This document shows, piece by piece, positions 1 through 8,333 of a stretch of DNA of 59,680 nucleotides. The notes beneath the pieces are model-generated. The model was not told the DNA's origin. It worked only from the letters and a program-made list of their open reading frames with translations, and made no database searches. Location of the stretch: the NCBI GenBank assembly GCA_002309635.1, contig DBXO01000015.1:1573-61252 (forward strand), written 5' to 3'. A program made the translations under genes and the position numbers. This DNA comes from Ruminococcus flavefaciens. Its GTDB lineage: Bacteria; Bacillota; Clostridia; Oscillospirales; Ruminococcaceae. Within the stretch, counting starts at the first letter, position 1. Every line of letters begins with the position of its first letter.

Positions 1-1
1 A

Positions 2-2989
2 AGCCGAGCAGCTAACGGCTTCACGGGAGTATCCGCCTCGGACGGCTATAACTCGGGCAGAGGCTACGGATTTGCACAGACCTGGAACGTGTCCAACGTA
101 AACGCAGGAGGCAGCGGGGTCACTGCGGACGCGGTACAGTTCAACAATTTCGGCGCGGACAATACCTTCAACGTTGATCTGCCGAAGGGACTTTACGAGG
201 TAAAGGTAACTATAGGAAACGCTCCGCGCACTACCATAAAGCTCGAGGGCATGGTGCAGATGATGAACCTTACAGGCAGGGGCGCCGTTGAGACTGTGAA
301 GATACCCGTTACCGACGGACAGCTCAATATCCAGGCTGTTGAGGGCATGAGCAATCGTGAGCAGTCCATTGCGGCTGTTGAGATAACAAAGCTCAACGAC
401 ACGGGAGCAATGCCGCCTACGGTATGGATATGCGGCGATTCAACAGTTGCAAACTACTACAACTGCGCGGACACATCACAGCACGGCTGGGGACAGTTCT
501 TCAGCGGTAAGCTGCCCGGCGGCAATTATGACGTCCGCAATATGGCTACCAGCGGACAGTACGCCAAGGGCTTCGTGGACGCGGGACAGTTCGCACCTGT
601 TGAGAACTACGGAAAAACAGGGGATTACTACATAATCTCGATTGGTATCAACGATTCAAACTACTCCAACGAGACGGAGTACTACAATACGGTGACCGAT
701 ATGGTAAAACGCGCCAAAGCCAGGGGCATGACAGTTGTTCTTGTCAAGCAGCAGGGCAGACGCGGAGACCTCCAGCGCAATCCCAGACTCACGGGGCGCT
801 GGTACGGCGGCTCTCTTGACAAGATAGGCAGCGAGCAGGGCGTACAGGTCGTGGACCTGTTCACAAAGTGGCAGAATTTCGGCTTATCTGTGGGCTATGA
901 TGGTATGGCTTCATATTATGCCATAAAGAACGACGGTACTGCCGACGATCTCCACCAGAGCAAGATGGGCGCTCAGAAAATCGCTGAGATAATGCTTGAG
1001 GAGATAGGGTCGGGAGCGCCTGCGGCAGAGCCTGTCCACCCTAAGGAGAACGTCTGCTATATGTTCAGAAACGTGAACAGCGGCCTTTACATGGAGGTAG
1101 GCGACGGTTCAAACGTTCAGCAGGGAGCCTCGGGCGGCGTTGCACAGGCTAAGAACACATGGAGGTGCGTACAGGCTACAGGCGATTACTACTACATAAA
1201 GCCTGTGGATTCGGATCTCTGCCTCTACGTTGACAACGGCAGCCGTGATAACGGCGCGAATATACTCGTTGCGGAGAAGAACGGCTACAGCGACCAGTTC
1301 TTTAAGTTCATGGACAACGGCGACGGCACAGTGACTATACTCACGAGAGCTTCCCGTGACGCTTCAGCGGTCGAGGTGGGAAGTGCTGCGGAAAACAGCG
1401 GCGCAAACATACAGCAGTGGGAGGTGAACGGCCACGCCTGCCAGAAATGGGAAATGAGCGAGGCTGACGATATAGTTGTTACAGTTCCTCCTGTAACGAC
1501 AACTGTAACGACAACAGCTCCGCCTGTGACGACTTATGTTACAACTCAGCCCGTTGGTGCAAATGTTCTTTTCGGCGATGTAAACTGCGACGGGGGAGTT
1601 GACCTTTCCGACGCTGTCCTTATAATGCAGGCTCTCGCAAACCCCAATAAATACGGCAGGGGCGGCTCAGACAGCCGCGCCGTAACCGACGATGGAATAC
1701 GCAATGCCGATGTTACGGGAAACAATGACGGCATGACGGTAAACGACGCTCAGTTCATACAGATGTGTCTGCTGGGACTTGCAAAGCTCCCCGAGCCTGT
1801 GACTGCTGTTACCGTACCGCCTGCAACTACGGCGCCTGCAACTACTGCCGCTCCCGTTCCCGTGAAGTACTATGCGGCAGACCAGACATGGAACGACGGT
1901 ATCATTGAGACCTCGAATGCAGGCTATACCTGCGACAGGGGCTACGTTAACCTCGGAAACAGCACCGACAGCAATATAACATTTACCGTAAATGTTCCCG
2001 CTGACGGAAACTACATGACCCATATCCGCTTTGCAAACGGCTCGGTGAACGACCGTAAGATGAAGCTTTTCGTAAACAATAACTTTGACTTCTGCTGGAT
2101 GCAGTCCTTCCCGGGCACAGGCTCGTGGACAGACTGGACGGAGTTCGGCATAGTTCTTCCTCTCAGATCGGGCAGAAACACCATAGTCATGCAGTCGGCA
2201 ATGTCAGAGGGCGCTCCCAATATTGACTATATCGAGCTCATACAGACCGACGAGCCATATGCTGAGATATACGACCCGTCACAGGAGCAGCAGACCACCG
2301 GCGGCGGTCAGCATACGCTCTTTATCGCAGGCGATTCAACTGTACAGAGCTACAGTGCGAGATATGCTCCGCAGCAGGGCTGGGGCTACTATATGCAGGA
2401 CTATTTCAGCGGCGATATAACCGTTGCGAACCACTCCATAGCAGGAAGAAGCTCAAAGAAGTTCTACGACGAGGGCAGATGGCAGACCATTGCCGACAGC
2501 CTTAAAGAGGGCGATTTCGTAATGATACAGTTCGCCATCAACGACGCAGGCGCTTCAAATGCGGACAGATATGCTCCCACCTGCGGAAACGTTGATAATC
2601 CGTCTTCGGGCTCATACGAGTGGTACATGACGCAGTTCATCAGGTCTGCAAAGGACAAGGGAGCAACTCCCATATTGGTGACTACGACTATCGGCATGAA
2701 GGCTTACTCAAACGGCAGGTTCGTCAACAGCTATACCAATTACAATGACGCCTGCTACGGCCTTGCAAGAAAGTACAGCATACCCTGCATAGACCTGAAT
2801 TCGCTTATGGTGAGCCATTATAACTCCGTTGGCTATGATACTGCAAAGAGCTACCATCTTATGGGAGTTGTTGCAGACTCAACAGACGGTACTCACTTCT
2901 GTGAAAAGGGCGCAAATATCGTTGCGGGACTTGTTGCAGGTGAGATAAGAAAGCAGAATATCAGCGGACTTGCATCCTGCCTCAGATGA
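2..2989 (+). CDS. Dual SGNH (rhamnogalacturonan acetylesterase-like) esterase with CBM13, dockerin and CBM35; 5' end outside window
   Basis: The frame is open to the window edge, so the N-terminus and signal peptide are missing. The first visible residues (S-x-G-R-G-Y-G-F, nt 53-73) fit the beta-sandwich domain that precedes rhamnogalacturonan acetylesterases. Order: N-domain (to about nt 400); SGNH hydrolase 1 with GDST at nt 434-445, GIND, and a D-x-x-H block near nt 945; a CBM13/ricin-like repeat (about 1049-1470); Thr/Pro linker; type I dockerin (about 1561-1797) with two Ca-loops, DVNCDGGVDLSD and DVTGNNDGMTVND; a second linker; CBM35 (about 1861-2260); SGNH hydrolase 2 with GDST at about 2330-2341 and D-G-T-H near 2885-2896. 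It probably removes acetyl groups from pectin or xylan while docked on a cellulosome. An internal dockerin between two esterases is unusual. Family assignment is confident; substrate is inferred. Confidence 0.88.
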   Translation, partial: SRAANGFTGVSASDGYNSGRGYGFAQTWNVSNVNAGGSGVTADAVQFNNFGADNTFNVDLPKGLYEVKVTIGNAPRTTIKLEGMVQMMNLTGRGAVETVKIPVTDGQLNIQAVEGMSNREQSIAAVEITKLNDTGAMPPTVWICGDSTVANYYNCADTSQHGWGQFFSGKLPGGNYDVRNMATSGQYAKGFVDAGQFAPVENYGKTGDYYIISIGINDSNYSNETEYYNTVTDMVKRAKARGMTVVLVKQQGRRGDLQRNPRLTGRWYGGSLDKIGSEQGVQVVDLFTKWQNFGLSVGYDGMASYYAIKNDGTADDLHQSKMGAQKIAEIMLEEIGSGAPAAEPVHPKENVCYMFRNVNSGLYMEVGDGSNVQQGASGGVAQAKNTWRCVQATGDYYYIKPVDSDLCLYVDNGSRDNGANILVAEKNGYSDQFFKFMDNGDGTVTILTRASRDASAVEVGSAAENSGANIQQWEVNGHACQKWEMSEADDIVVTVPPVTTTVTTTAPPVTTYVTTQPVGANVLFGDVNCDGGVDLSDAVLIMQALANPNKYGRGGSDSRAVTDDGIRNADVTGNNDGMTVNDAQFIQMCLLGLAKLPEPVTAVTVPPATTAPATTAAPVPVKYYAADQTWNDGIIETSNAGYTCDRGYVNLGNSTDSNITFTVNVPADGNYMTHIRFANGSVNDRKMKLFVNNNFDFCWMQSFPGTGSWTDWTEFGIVLPLRSGRNTIVMQSAMSEGAPNIDYIELIQTDEPYAEIYDPSQEQQTTGGGQHTLFIAGDSTVQSYSARYAPQQGWGYYMQDYFSGDITVANHSIAGRSSKKFYDEGRWQTIADSLKEGDFVMIQFAINDAGASNADRYAPTCGNVDNPSSGSYEWYMTQFIRSAKDKGATPILVTTTIGMKAYSNGRFVNSYTNYNDACYGLARKYSIPCIDLNSLMVSHYNSVGYDTAKSYHLMGVVADSTDGTHFCEKGANIVAGLVAGEIRKQNISGLASCLR

Positions 2990-3035
2990 TAGCTTTACAG
3001 CGCATAGAGTCAGCCTGCATATGAAACATAACTCA

Positions 3036-3063
3036 AAAGGCTTCACATTAGTGTGAAGCCTTT
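3036..3063. terminator. Bidirectional intrinsic terminator
   Basis: An 11-bp perfect stem (AAAGGCTTCAC at 3036-3046, GTGAAGCCTTT at 3053-3063) with loop ATTAGT is flanked by A-rich and T-rich sides. It lies between the convergent esterase gene and the minus-strand membrane protein and can end both transcripts. Confidence 0.85.
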
Positions 3064-3066
3064 ATA

Positions 3067-3690
3067 TTATATGGACAGTACTATGCAGATGAAAATAGCA
3101 ATTGTCAGAATGATATGCCATTTGCATTTCAGTACGGCTTCTTTCAGTGACAGCTGCTTCAGGAAGAGCCGCGAGCATATTCCCGCCAGTGCTGGAAGAA
3201 ATACCGCAAACAGTGAAAAGCCTGTGGGTATGCCGTCTTTCAGGCTCAGAAAGAAAAGTCCCAGGGAGATGAACTCAAGTATCACTATTTCTGTAGCCGC
3301 GCTTTCATAGGCGCTTTTTTTATTCCTTTTCTTTTTCGCTGCAGGACCTGTGCCGTAGGAGAGTATTTCCGCTGCCTGTTCCTTTGCGCTCCTGAGACTG
3401 TCGCTTATCTCCTCCTCCTGCACGGGGAGTTCTCCGTCCGGGGCAGCTTCTTCGCCCATATCCTCCGTAACTTCGCTGAGCTCGTTGATCGCATCGGCAG
3501 GAGCCTCATTGAACTCCTCTGACGTTACGGTAACCTCCGTGACTTCCACGGGAGTCCGGGCAGATGTTTCTTCAGCGTTTTCCGCGGCAGTTCCCTTATC
3601 TTCGGAAAGCTTTGAGACAGCCATGAGCCTGTCGCGGAGACGGGGGTCCATTGAGGAAAGTATGTCGTTCAGGTCTTTTTTGTTCTGCAT
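3067..3690 (-). CDS. Acidic N-terminal domain with C-terminal membrane segments, hypothetical
   Basis: 207 residues. About the first 125 are hydrophilic and rich in Glu/Ala/Thr with no recognised fold; a basic patch (AKKKRNKKS) follows, then two to three hydrophobic segments near the C-terminus. There is no signal peptide, so the acidic part is probably cytosolic and the protein sits in the membrane by its tail. GGAGGTGG lies just upstream of the ATG and supports the start. It is the last gene before the 3036-3063 terminator, downstream of the cyclophilin gene on the same strand. I do not recognise the family. A membrane-tethered regulatory or assembly protein is possible but not shown. Confidence 0.6.
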   Translation of the reverse strand: MQNKKDLNDILSSMDPRLRDRLMAVSKLSEDKGTAAENAEETSARTPVEVTEVTVTSEEFNEAPADAINELSEVTEDMGEEAAPDGELPVQEEEISDSLRSAKEQAAEILSYGTGPAAKKKRNKKSAYESAATEIVILEFISLGLFFLSLKDGIPTGFSLFAVFLPALAGICSRLFLKQLSLKEAVLKCKWHIILTIAIFICIVLSI

Positions 3691-3747
3691 CGTTCCACCT
3701 CCTGAGGGGGATATGGATAATGGCGGAAAGATCCGCCATTACAGTAA

Positions 3748-4218
3748 TCATTCAATAGTTACCTTCTTCATTATCTGAGGTGTTGTGGGCTTGTCATTGT
3801 AGTCCGTAGCGCACTCTGCTATCTCGTCGACTACCTCCATGCCCTCGATAACCTTTCCGAAAGCGGCGTAGTTGCCGTCAAGGTGAGGAGCGTCCTCGTG
3901 CATGATGAAGAACTGTGAGCCTGCCGAGTCGGGCATCATTGAACGTGCCATTGAGAGAACTCCTCTTGTGTGTCTGAGGTCGTTCTTTACGCCGTTTGCA
4001 GCAAATTCGCCCTTGATGTGCCAGCCGGGACCGCCTGTGCCGGTACCGTTGGGACAGCCGCCCTGTATCATAAAGCCGGGGATTACCCTGTGGAACGTAA
4101 GTCCGTCATAAAAGCCCTGCTTTACCAGCTTCTCGAAGTTCTCGCATGAGATAGGGGCGATATCGGGATAAAGCTCTATCTTTATCTTCTTTCCGTTTTC
4201 CATTTCGATTACTACCAT
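3748..4218 (-). CDS. Peptidyl-prolyl cis-trans isomerase, cyclophilin type
   Basis: 156 residues, a normal length for a single-domain bacterial cyclophilin. It catalyses cis-trans isomerisation of X-Pro bonds and helps protein folding. Visible hallmarks are the catalytic F-H-R (residues 42-44), QGG (52-54), GTGTGG (58-63) and the S-Q-F-F core strand (101-104). There is no signal peptide or transmembrane segment, so it is cytosolic. The start is supported by GGAGGAAAAAATC directly upstream. It sits between two membrane-anchored proteins of unknown role on the same strand. Fold and activity are confident; clients are unknown. Confidence 0.93.
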   Translation of the reverse strand: MVVIEMENGKKIKIELYPDIAPISCENFEKLVKQGFYDGLTFHRVIPGFMIQGGCPNGTGTGGPGWHIKGEFAANGVKNDLRHTRGVLSMARSMMPDSAGSQFFIMHEDAPHLDGNYAAFGKVIEGMEVVDEIAECATDYNDKPTTPQIMKKVTIE

Positions 4219-4238
4219 GATTTTTTCCTCCGTTATTG

Positions 4239-4745
4239 TTATTCTTTTATAAATGGTATCTCTATGGGTTGGTCAAAGTCAAAGGTGGTCACCTGAGCCT
4301 GACGGCTTGCCTGTTCAAGTGCTTCTGTAAGCGCCTGGCGGACCTCCTCCGGTGAGAGTGTTGTATACGCTTCGGAGGTCGGTTCGGTAACGGGCTCCAT
4401 ATTGATGACATTTCCGTTTGCGTCGGTCACTACCATGAACATCTGACCTGCCTCGGTGGGGGCAGTGGTCTCGATTATGGCGCCGTATTCGTCGGTAGGG
4501 ATATGATAGAAGAAATCGGAGGTGGTCTCGGTCTCGTTTTCCTCAGTTTCGTATATCATTTCGGGAGCAGGCGGCGGATTGTCCGTGCCTATGACGAAAT
4601 TCGGCGGCATTGTAGTAGTGGATACAGGCTTCCTGCGGCTTTGGTTGGTTCTGGCTATATCCTCTGCGCAGGACTTGCCAGCAAGTATTATAAGAATAGC
4701 TGCCAGTACAGCTATGCAAAGTGCTACTATCGGTCTTCTCTGCAT
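4239..4745 (-). CDS. Membrane-anchored Thr/Glu-rich exported protein, hypothetical
   Basis: 168 residues. A basic start (MQRRP) and a hydrophobic stretch at about residues 6-24 form a signal anchor. A cysteine follows (G-K-S-C), but the residues before it do not make a good lipobox, so a lipoprotein is less likely than an uncleaved anchor. The rest is a low-complexity, Thr/Pro/Glu-rich extracytoplasmic stalk with repeated TTxxP/TEP motifs and no recognised catalytic domain. Its own consensus promoter lies upstream (4782-4810), so it can be transcribed apart from the DUF3592-like gene. Function unknown. Confidence 0.6.
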   Translation of the reverse strand: MQRRPIVALCIAVLAAILIILAGKSCAEDIARTNQSRRKPVSTTTMPPNFVIGTDNPPPAPEMIYETEENETETTSDFFYHIPTDEYGAIIETTAPTEAGQMFMVVTDANGNVINMEPVTEPTSEAYTTLSPEEVRQALTEALEQASRQAQVTTFDFDQPIEIPFIKE

Positions 4746-4781
4746 GTTTACAGCTCCTTGGTTCTCAGATAGGATATTTTA

Positions 4782-4810
4782 ATTATAATCCAATAATGGT
4801 CTGTTGTCAA
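4782..4810 (-). promoter_or_regulatory. Consensus housekeeping promoter
   Basis: Minus strand: TTGACA (4810-4805), 17-nt spacer, TATAAT (4787-4782). It is a perfect vegetative sigma match about 40 nt upstream of the ATG at 4745. Confidence 0.85.
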
Positions 4811-4822
4811 GAGCGTGAAGCA

Positions 4823-4939
4823 TTATCTGAGGGGAAAGCCTGCTGCTGCCGAAAAGAGGAAAAATGCGGAAAAGGCGCAGAAAAGCATGGTATATATGCA
4901 CATCTGTGATACTATCATATACGTTATTCTGTGATCCAT
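4823..4939 (-). CDS. 38-residue hydrophobic peptide (small membrane protein)
   Basis: A short ORF that falls below usual ORF-calling limits. It has an AAGGAAGGAAT ribosome site 5 nt before the ATG and begins 14 nt after the stop of the DUF3592-like gene, so it can be translated from that transcript. The product starts MDHRITYMIV and continues as one hydrophobic helix (TMLFCAFSAFFLFS), ending in GFPLR. That fits a single-pass membrane peptide, perhaps a subunit or regulator of its upstream neighbour. The spacing and ribosome site are seen; expression and role are inferred. Confidence 0.45.
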   Translation of the reverse strand: MDHRITYMIVSQMCIYTMLFCAFSAFFLFSAAAGFPLR

Positions 4940-4952
4940 AGTTATTCCTTCC

Positions 4953-6020
4953 TTAATACGGCAGAATCTCAATCAGCGGCTTCAATGCCTGAACAGCTAC
5001 CCACAGCCCTGCTGCTATACATACGGCACTGTATGCCGGAGCCTTTCCGCGGAAGGTATTTTGAGGGTCTGCGGGGTCAATGCGGAGCGTGACCTTTTCA
5101 CCGTATACGGGGCTTTTGTATGAAGCCATATCCTTGTGGATATAGACAGTTCCGTTGTATGAATACTTCCATACGGCGTGATAGCGTGGACGGTGACTTC
5201 CGCGGACGTATCCGCCGCTTATGCTCAGGATATCGATACATTCGGCTTCTGCGGCTGCGGTGCATTGAAAACGCTTTACGAGCCTGAAAAAAACAGGAAA
5301 GAACAGAAGTATGACTGAGGACGGAAGTAAAAATACCAATCGGCAGAATGTATCGCCGTCAGTCATGGTAAGTAAAGCAAGTCTGTAGACAAGAATAAAA
5401 AAAGCACTCACGCCGAGAAGCATAAACGAGACAGCTGCATTGTGGTTCCTGTTCTTTTTGCAGCACAGATACATGAGTATGAAGCCAGTAAAGATAAATA
5501 TGCCTGCTGCCAGCAGTCCGGCTGTTCCTTTGAACAGGTTCGGGATCATAAGACCGATGATGAACAGAACAACTGCCGAAATGCCCGTTACTATAATGTG
5601 TGAAGGCGGCAAAGGCTTTGCAAAGTTGATATCCGCGTCCTCCACGGCGTACATCTGCGCTTCTTTTTCATGCCTGTGGGTGACGCTGTTGGTAAGACGT
5701 TTTTCCTTTATGCAGTAATACGCAGGAACAGCTCCTGCCATAATAAGACCTGTTACGCAGAGAAAGCTCTGCGATGAGCCTTCGGAGACAAAGCCTGCTA
5801 TCAGCAGGACAAATCCGAGTATCATTGAGATAACAGGGAATTTCGGTATCCTTCCGGGATCGTATCCGGCAGATTCGGCTTTGCGCTGCATCTGCCATAT
5901 CTGCATGTTAAGAGTGGCTTTACGTCCTGCTGATATGTCAAGAGCTTCGACAGCCTTCCGGGCTTCGTCGTATTTTCCCTCATTTGCAAGTGACATTATG
6001 TATCCGGTATCGTTTTCCAT
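4953..6020 (-). CDS. Multi-pass membrane protein with C-terminal DUF3592-like domain
   Basis: 355 residues. The N-terminal 45 residues form a soluble helical segment. About six hydrophobic segments follow, in pairs near residues 64-105 and 145-250. The C-terminal part has the DUF3592 pattern: a W-x-Y-S-Y-N-G-x-x-Y strand, then Y-G-E-K-V-T-L-R-I-D-P-x-D-P. DUF3592 proteins are widespread membrane proteins of unknown role. GTGAGGAAT precedes the ATG, and a promoter lies at 6069-6097. The downstream 38-codon ORF is probably in the same transcript. No enzymatic motif is visible. Confidence 0.68.
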   Translation of the reverse strand: MENDTGYIMSLANEGKYDEARKAVEALDISAGRKATLNMQIWQMQRKAESAGYDPGRIPKFPVISMILGFVLLIAGFVSEGSSQSFLCVTGLIMAGAVPAYYCIKEKRLTNSVTHRHEKEAQMYAVEDADINFAKPLPPSHIIVTGISAVVLFIIGLMIPNLFKGTAGLLAAGIFIFTGFILMYLCCKKNRNHNAAVSFMLLGVSAFFILVYRLALLTMTDGDTFCRLVFLLPSSVILLFFPVFFRLVKRFQCTAAAEAECIDILSISGGYVRGSHRPRYHAVWKYSYNGTVYIHKDMASYKSPVYGEKVTLRIDPADPQNTFRGKAPAYSAVCIAAGLWVAVQALKPLIEILPY

Positions 6021-6068
6021 TATTTATTCCTCACTTTATTCGCGGTTTCTCTTTTCACGGATATGGAT

Positions 6069-6097
6069 ATTATATCACATCCCGCATATATTGTAAA
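6069..6097 (-). promoter_or_regulatory. Vegetative promoter for the DUF3592-like gene
   Basis: Minus strand: TTTACA (6097-6092), 17-nt spacer, TATAAT (6074-6069), about 50 nt upstream of the start codon. Confidence 0.75.
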
Positions 6098-6148
6098 GCT
6101 GTCATAAACGGGGATAGCTCCGCATAAGCTGTATCGGGAGGAGATCGT

Positions 6149-6853
6149 ATGAATAACGGTAATTTAGACACTGAAAAATACAAGCAGGAGCTTATGAAGC
6201 TCTACAGCAGGAGCGCTCCCCGCAGCGGGGAGAACGGGGGAGCGGAGAACGGCCTGACTGCTGCGGAAACCGAAAAGCTTCCCGACGATACGGCGTATGC
6301 AGACTTTGCGGAGACGGATACAAACGGCGGGACGGAGGACTTCAACAGCCGCTATCCAGAGCCCGACCTTTCGGGACTTGATACGGATACGGGCAGTTCC
6401 GGGAACGTGGACGACGAGCCTCCCGTGTATGAGGGAGATGAGCTCCTCGGCAGCGAAAGGGGCTATATACTTGTCAATGTGAGGACAGGGGACGATTCCT
6501 CGGCTGTTGCGGGAGCTTCGGTAAAGGTCACGGCTGTGGCTGACGGCAGGAGACTTGTCCTTGCTTCGGGGGTAACTGACGAAAGCGGAGTTTCGCCGCG
6601 GTTTTCCCTGCCTGTTCCTGACCTTGAGCATTCCCAGTCTCCCGACCCTGAGGAGAGACCCTACAATCTCTTTGACATAAGCGTTGAAGCGGAGGGCTTC
6701 TTCCGCGCACGGAGCGTGGACGTTCCCGTATTTCCGGGGATAACCTCGGTGCAGAACTTCAACCTCATACCCGTTCCGCTGATGATGAACAGCGATGACG
6801 AGACCGTTACCTACTACAACGCAGAGCCGGGCTTCGGCGGCGGAAAGGAGTGA
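6149..6853 (+). CDS. SleC N-terminal-type protein with carboxypeptidase-regulatory-like domain
   Basis: 234 residues. Residues 1-105 are acidic and low complexity. From about 107 (Y-I-L-V-N-V-R-T-G) to 215 the chain follows a carboxypeptidase-regulatory-like beta sandwich, including A-G-A-S-V-K-V, L-P-V-P-D and R-P-Y motifs and a closing Q-N-F-N-L-I-P-V. From memory this matches the N-terminal pre-pro part of clostridial SleC, the spore cortex-lytic enzyme. In SleC that part is fused to the SpoIID-like catalytic region; here the catalytic region is the next ORF, 3 nt downstream. No signal peptide is visible, as in SleC. The split layout suggests the two chains act together. Confidence 0.68.
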   Translation: MNNGNLDTEKYKQELMKLYSRSAPRSGENGGAENGLTAAETEKLPDDTAYADFAETDTNGGTEDFNSRYPEPDLSGLDTDTGSSGNVDDEPPVYEGDELLGSERGYILVNVRTGDDSSAVAGASVKVTAVADGRRLVLASGVTDESGVSPRFSLPVPDLEHSQSPDPEERPYNLFDISVEAEGFFRARSVDVPVFPGITSVQNFNLIPVPLMMNSDDETVTYYNAEPGFGGGKE

Positions 6854-6856
6854 ACC

Positions 6857-8248
6857 ATGCTTACAGGTACGCCCTTTATACCAGAGACTATCACGGTGCA
6901 CCTCGGCTATCCCGATTCAAATGCGCCCGATGTGGAGGTTGACTTCCCCTCATACGTCAAGAACGTGGCTTCAAGCGAGATATACCCCACATGGAACGTG
7001 AGCGCTCTACGCGCCAATATCTACGCTATAGTATCCTTTGCGCTGAACCGTATCTATACCGAGTGGTACCGCTCGCGGGGGTACGGCTTTGACATTACGG
7101 CGACTACCCAGTTCGACCAGAAGTTCATAAACGGACGCGAGTACTTCGAGAATATAAGCTATCTCGTTGACGAGCTGTTCAACGACTACATAAGGCGGAA
7201 GGGCAGCGTGGAGCCGCTTTTCACGGCTTTCTGCAACGGCACGACCTCCACATGCAGCGGCCTGTCACAGTGGGGAAGTCAGGCTCTTGCGGAGAGGGGC
7301 TACAACTCGCTGGAGATACTGAAATACTATTACGGGGACGATATCGAGATAGTTCAGGACGCTCCCGTGCGGACTGCTATGCCCTCATATCCTGACGCGG
7401 AGCTGAAAAACGGTTCATTCGGCAACGATGTCAAGTTCGTGCAGGTGTGGCTGAACCGCATATCGGGCAACTTCCCCGCAATACCCAAGATACCCGCAGC
7501 AGACGGCATATTTGATACTCCCACGGAGAACGCGGTAAGGAAGTTCCAGCAGGTGTTCGGACTGGAGGAGACGGGTACCGTTGACGCCGCCACATGGTAC
7601 AGGATAACATATATCTACACAAGCGTGAAGAAGCTTGCGGAGCTGGATTCCGAGGGCGTGCGCTTCGAGGAGATAGCACCTGAGTTCACGGAAGACCTGA
7701 GCATAGGAATGCAGTCGATAGAGGTGTCAATGCTGCAATACTATCTCGCCGTCATAGGAGCTTATTACGAGGCTGTCATTCCCGTTGAGATAACGGGCTA
7801 TTTCGGGGAGCAGACGGAGAGGTCCCTCAAATCGTTCCAGCGGGTGTTCGGACTTCCTCAGACGGGAGTTGCCGACAGAGCCACACGGAACGACCTCTAC
7901 CGCGCCTATCAGGGCATAGTTGAGAGCGTTCCGCCGAAGTATACCTACGTTGCGCTCTACCCGGGCACTGTTCTGCGTGAGGGAGCGAGCGGCGATTCCG
8001 TGAAGATAATACAGCAGTACCTCACCTATATCAACAGGAGCTATCCCAATATCCCTGCGGTGAGCGATACGGGCTATTTCGGACCTCTCACAAGGCAGTC
8101 CGTAACGGCTTTTCAGCGGCAGTTCGGCATTGACCCTTCTGGCATAGTGGGGGCGGTCACATGGGACAGTATAGCGGGAGTTTATTCGGACCTGCGGTAC
8201 GGCTTCGACAAGCGCCCCTATCAGAACCCCGGCTATACTATCAGGTGA
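6857..8248 (+). CDS. SleC-like cortex-lytic protein: SpoIID-type domain plus three PG_binding_1 repeats
   Basis: 463 residues. Residues 8-165 match the SpoIID/SleC fold: Y-V-K-N-V-A-S-S-E-I-Y-P-T-W carries the likely catalytic Glu41, then L-R-A-N-I-Y-A-I-V-S-F-A-L-N-R and the closing G-L-S-Q-W-G-S-Q-A-L-A-E-R-G-Y. Cys126 and Cys133 are placed like the zinc cysteines of SpoIID. Three peptidoglycan-binding repeats follow (about 178-260, 285-352, 372-445). It probably cleaves or binds spore cortex or cell-wall glycan as a lytic transglycosylase. The stop of the preceding ORF and this ATG are separated by three bases with GGAAAGGAG ahead, so translation is likely coupled. Typical SleC, as I recall it, has a single C-terminal binding repeat. 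Confidence 0.78.
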   Translation: MLTGTPFIPETITVHLGYPDSNAPDVEVDFPSYVKNVASSEIYPTWNVSALRANIYAIVSFALNRIYTEWYRSRGYGFDITATTQFDQKFINGREYFENISYLVDELFNDYIRRKGSVEPLFTAFCNGTTSTCSGLSQWGSQALAERGYNSLEILKYYYGDDIEIVQDAPVRTAMPSYPDAELKNGSFGNDVKFVQVWLNRISGNFPAIPKIPAADGIFDTPTENAVRKFQQVFGLEETGTVDAATWYRITYIYTSVKKLAELDSEGVRFEEIAPEFTEDLSIGMQSIEVSMLQYYLAVIGAYYEAVIPVEITGYFGEQTERSLKSFQRVFGLPQTGVADRATRNDLYRAYQGIVESVPPKYTYVALYPGTVLREGASGDSVKIIQQYLTYINRSYPNIPAVSDTGYFGPLTRQSVTAFQRQFGIDPSGIVGAVTWDSIAGVYSDLRYGFDKRPYQNPGYTIR

Positions 8249-8285
8249 GCAGCAGGGGCGGTTTTTAAGCTCCATGTGTGCGGAT

Positions 8286-8317
8286 ATAAAAATTCTCCCC
8301 TCACGGGGAGGGGAGAA
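8286..8317 (-). terminator. Intrinsic terminator of the minus-strand SH3-like gene
   Basis: TTCTCCCCTC (8293-8302) and GAGGGGAGAA (8308-8317) form a 10-bp stem. On the minus strand it is followed by TTTTTAT. It is one of the CTCCCCTC/GAGGGGAG terminators that recur in this island. Confidence 0.8.
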
Positions 8318-8333
8318 ACAGTTAGCTTATTTG

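Noticed and set aside
6164..6901. 245-residue minus-strand ORF opposite the SleC-like N-part
   Set aside because: It lies fully antisense to a gene with clear domain similarity and has no ribosome site or recognisable motif. It results from third-position codon bias.
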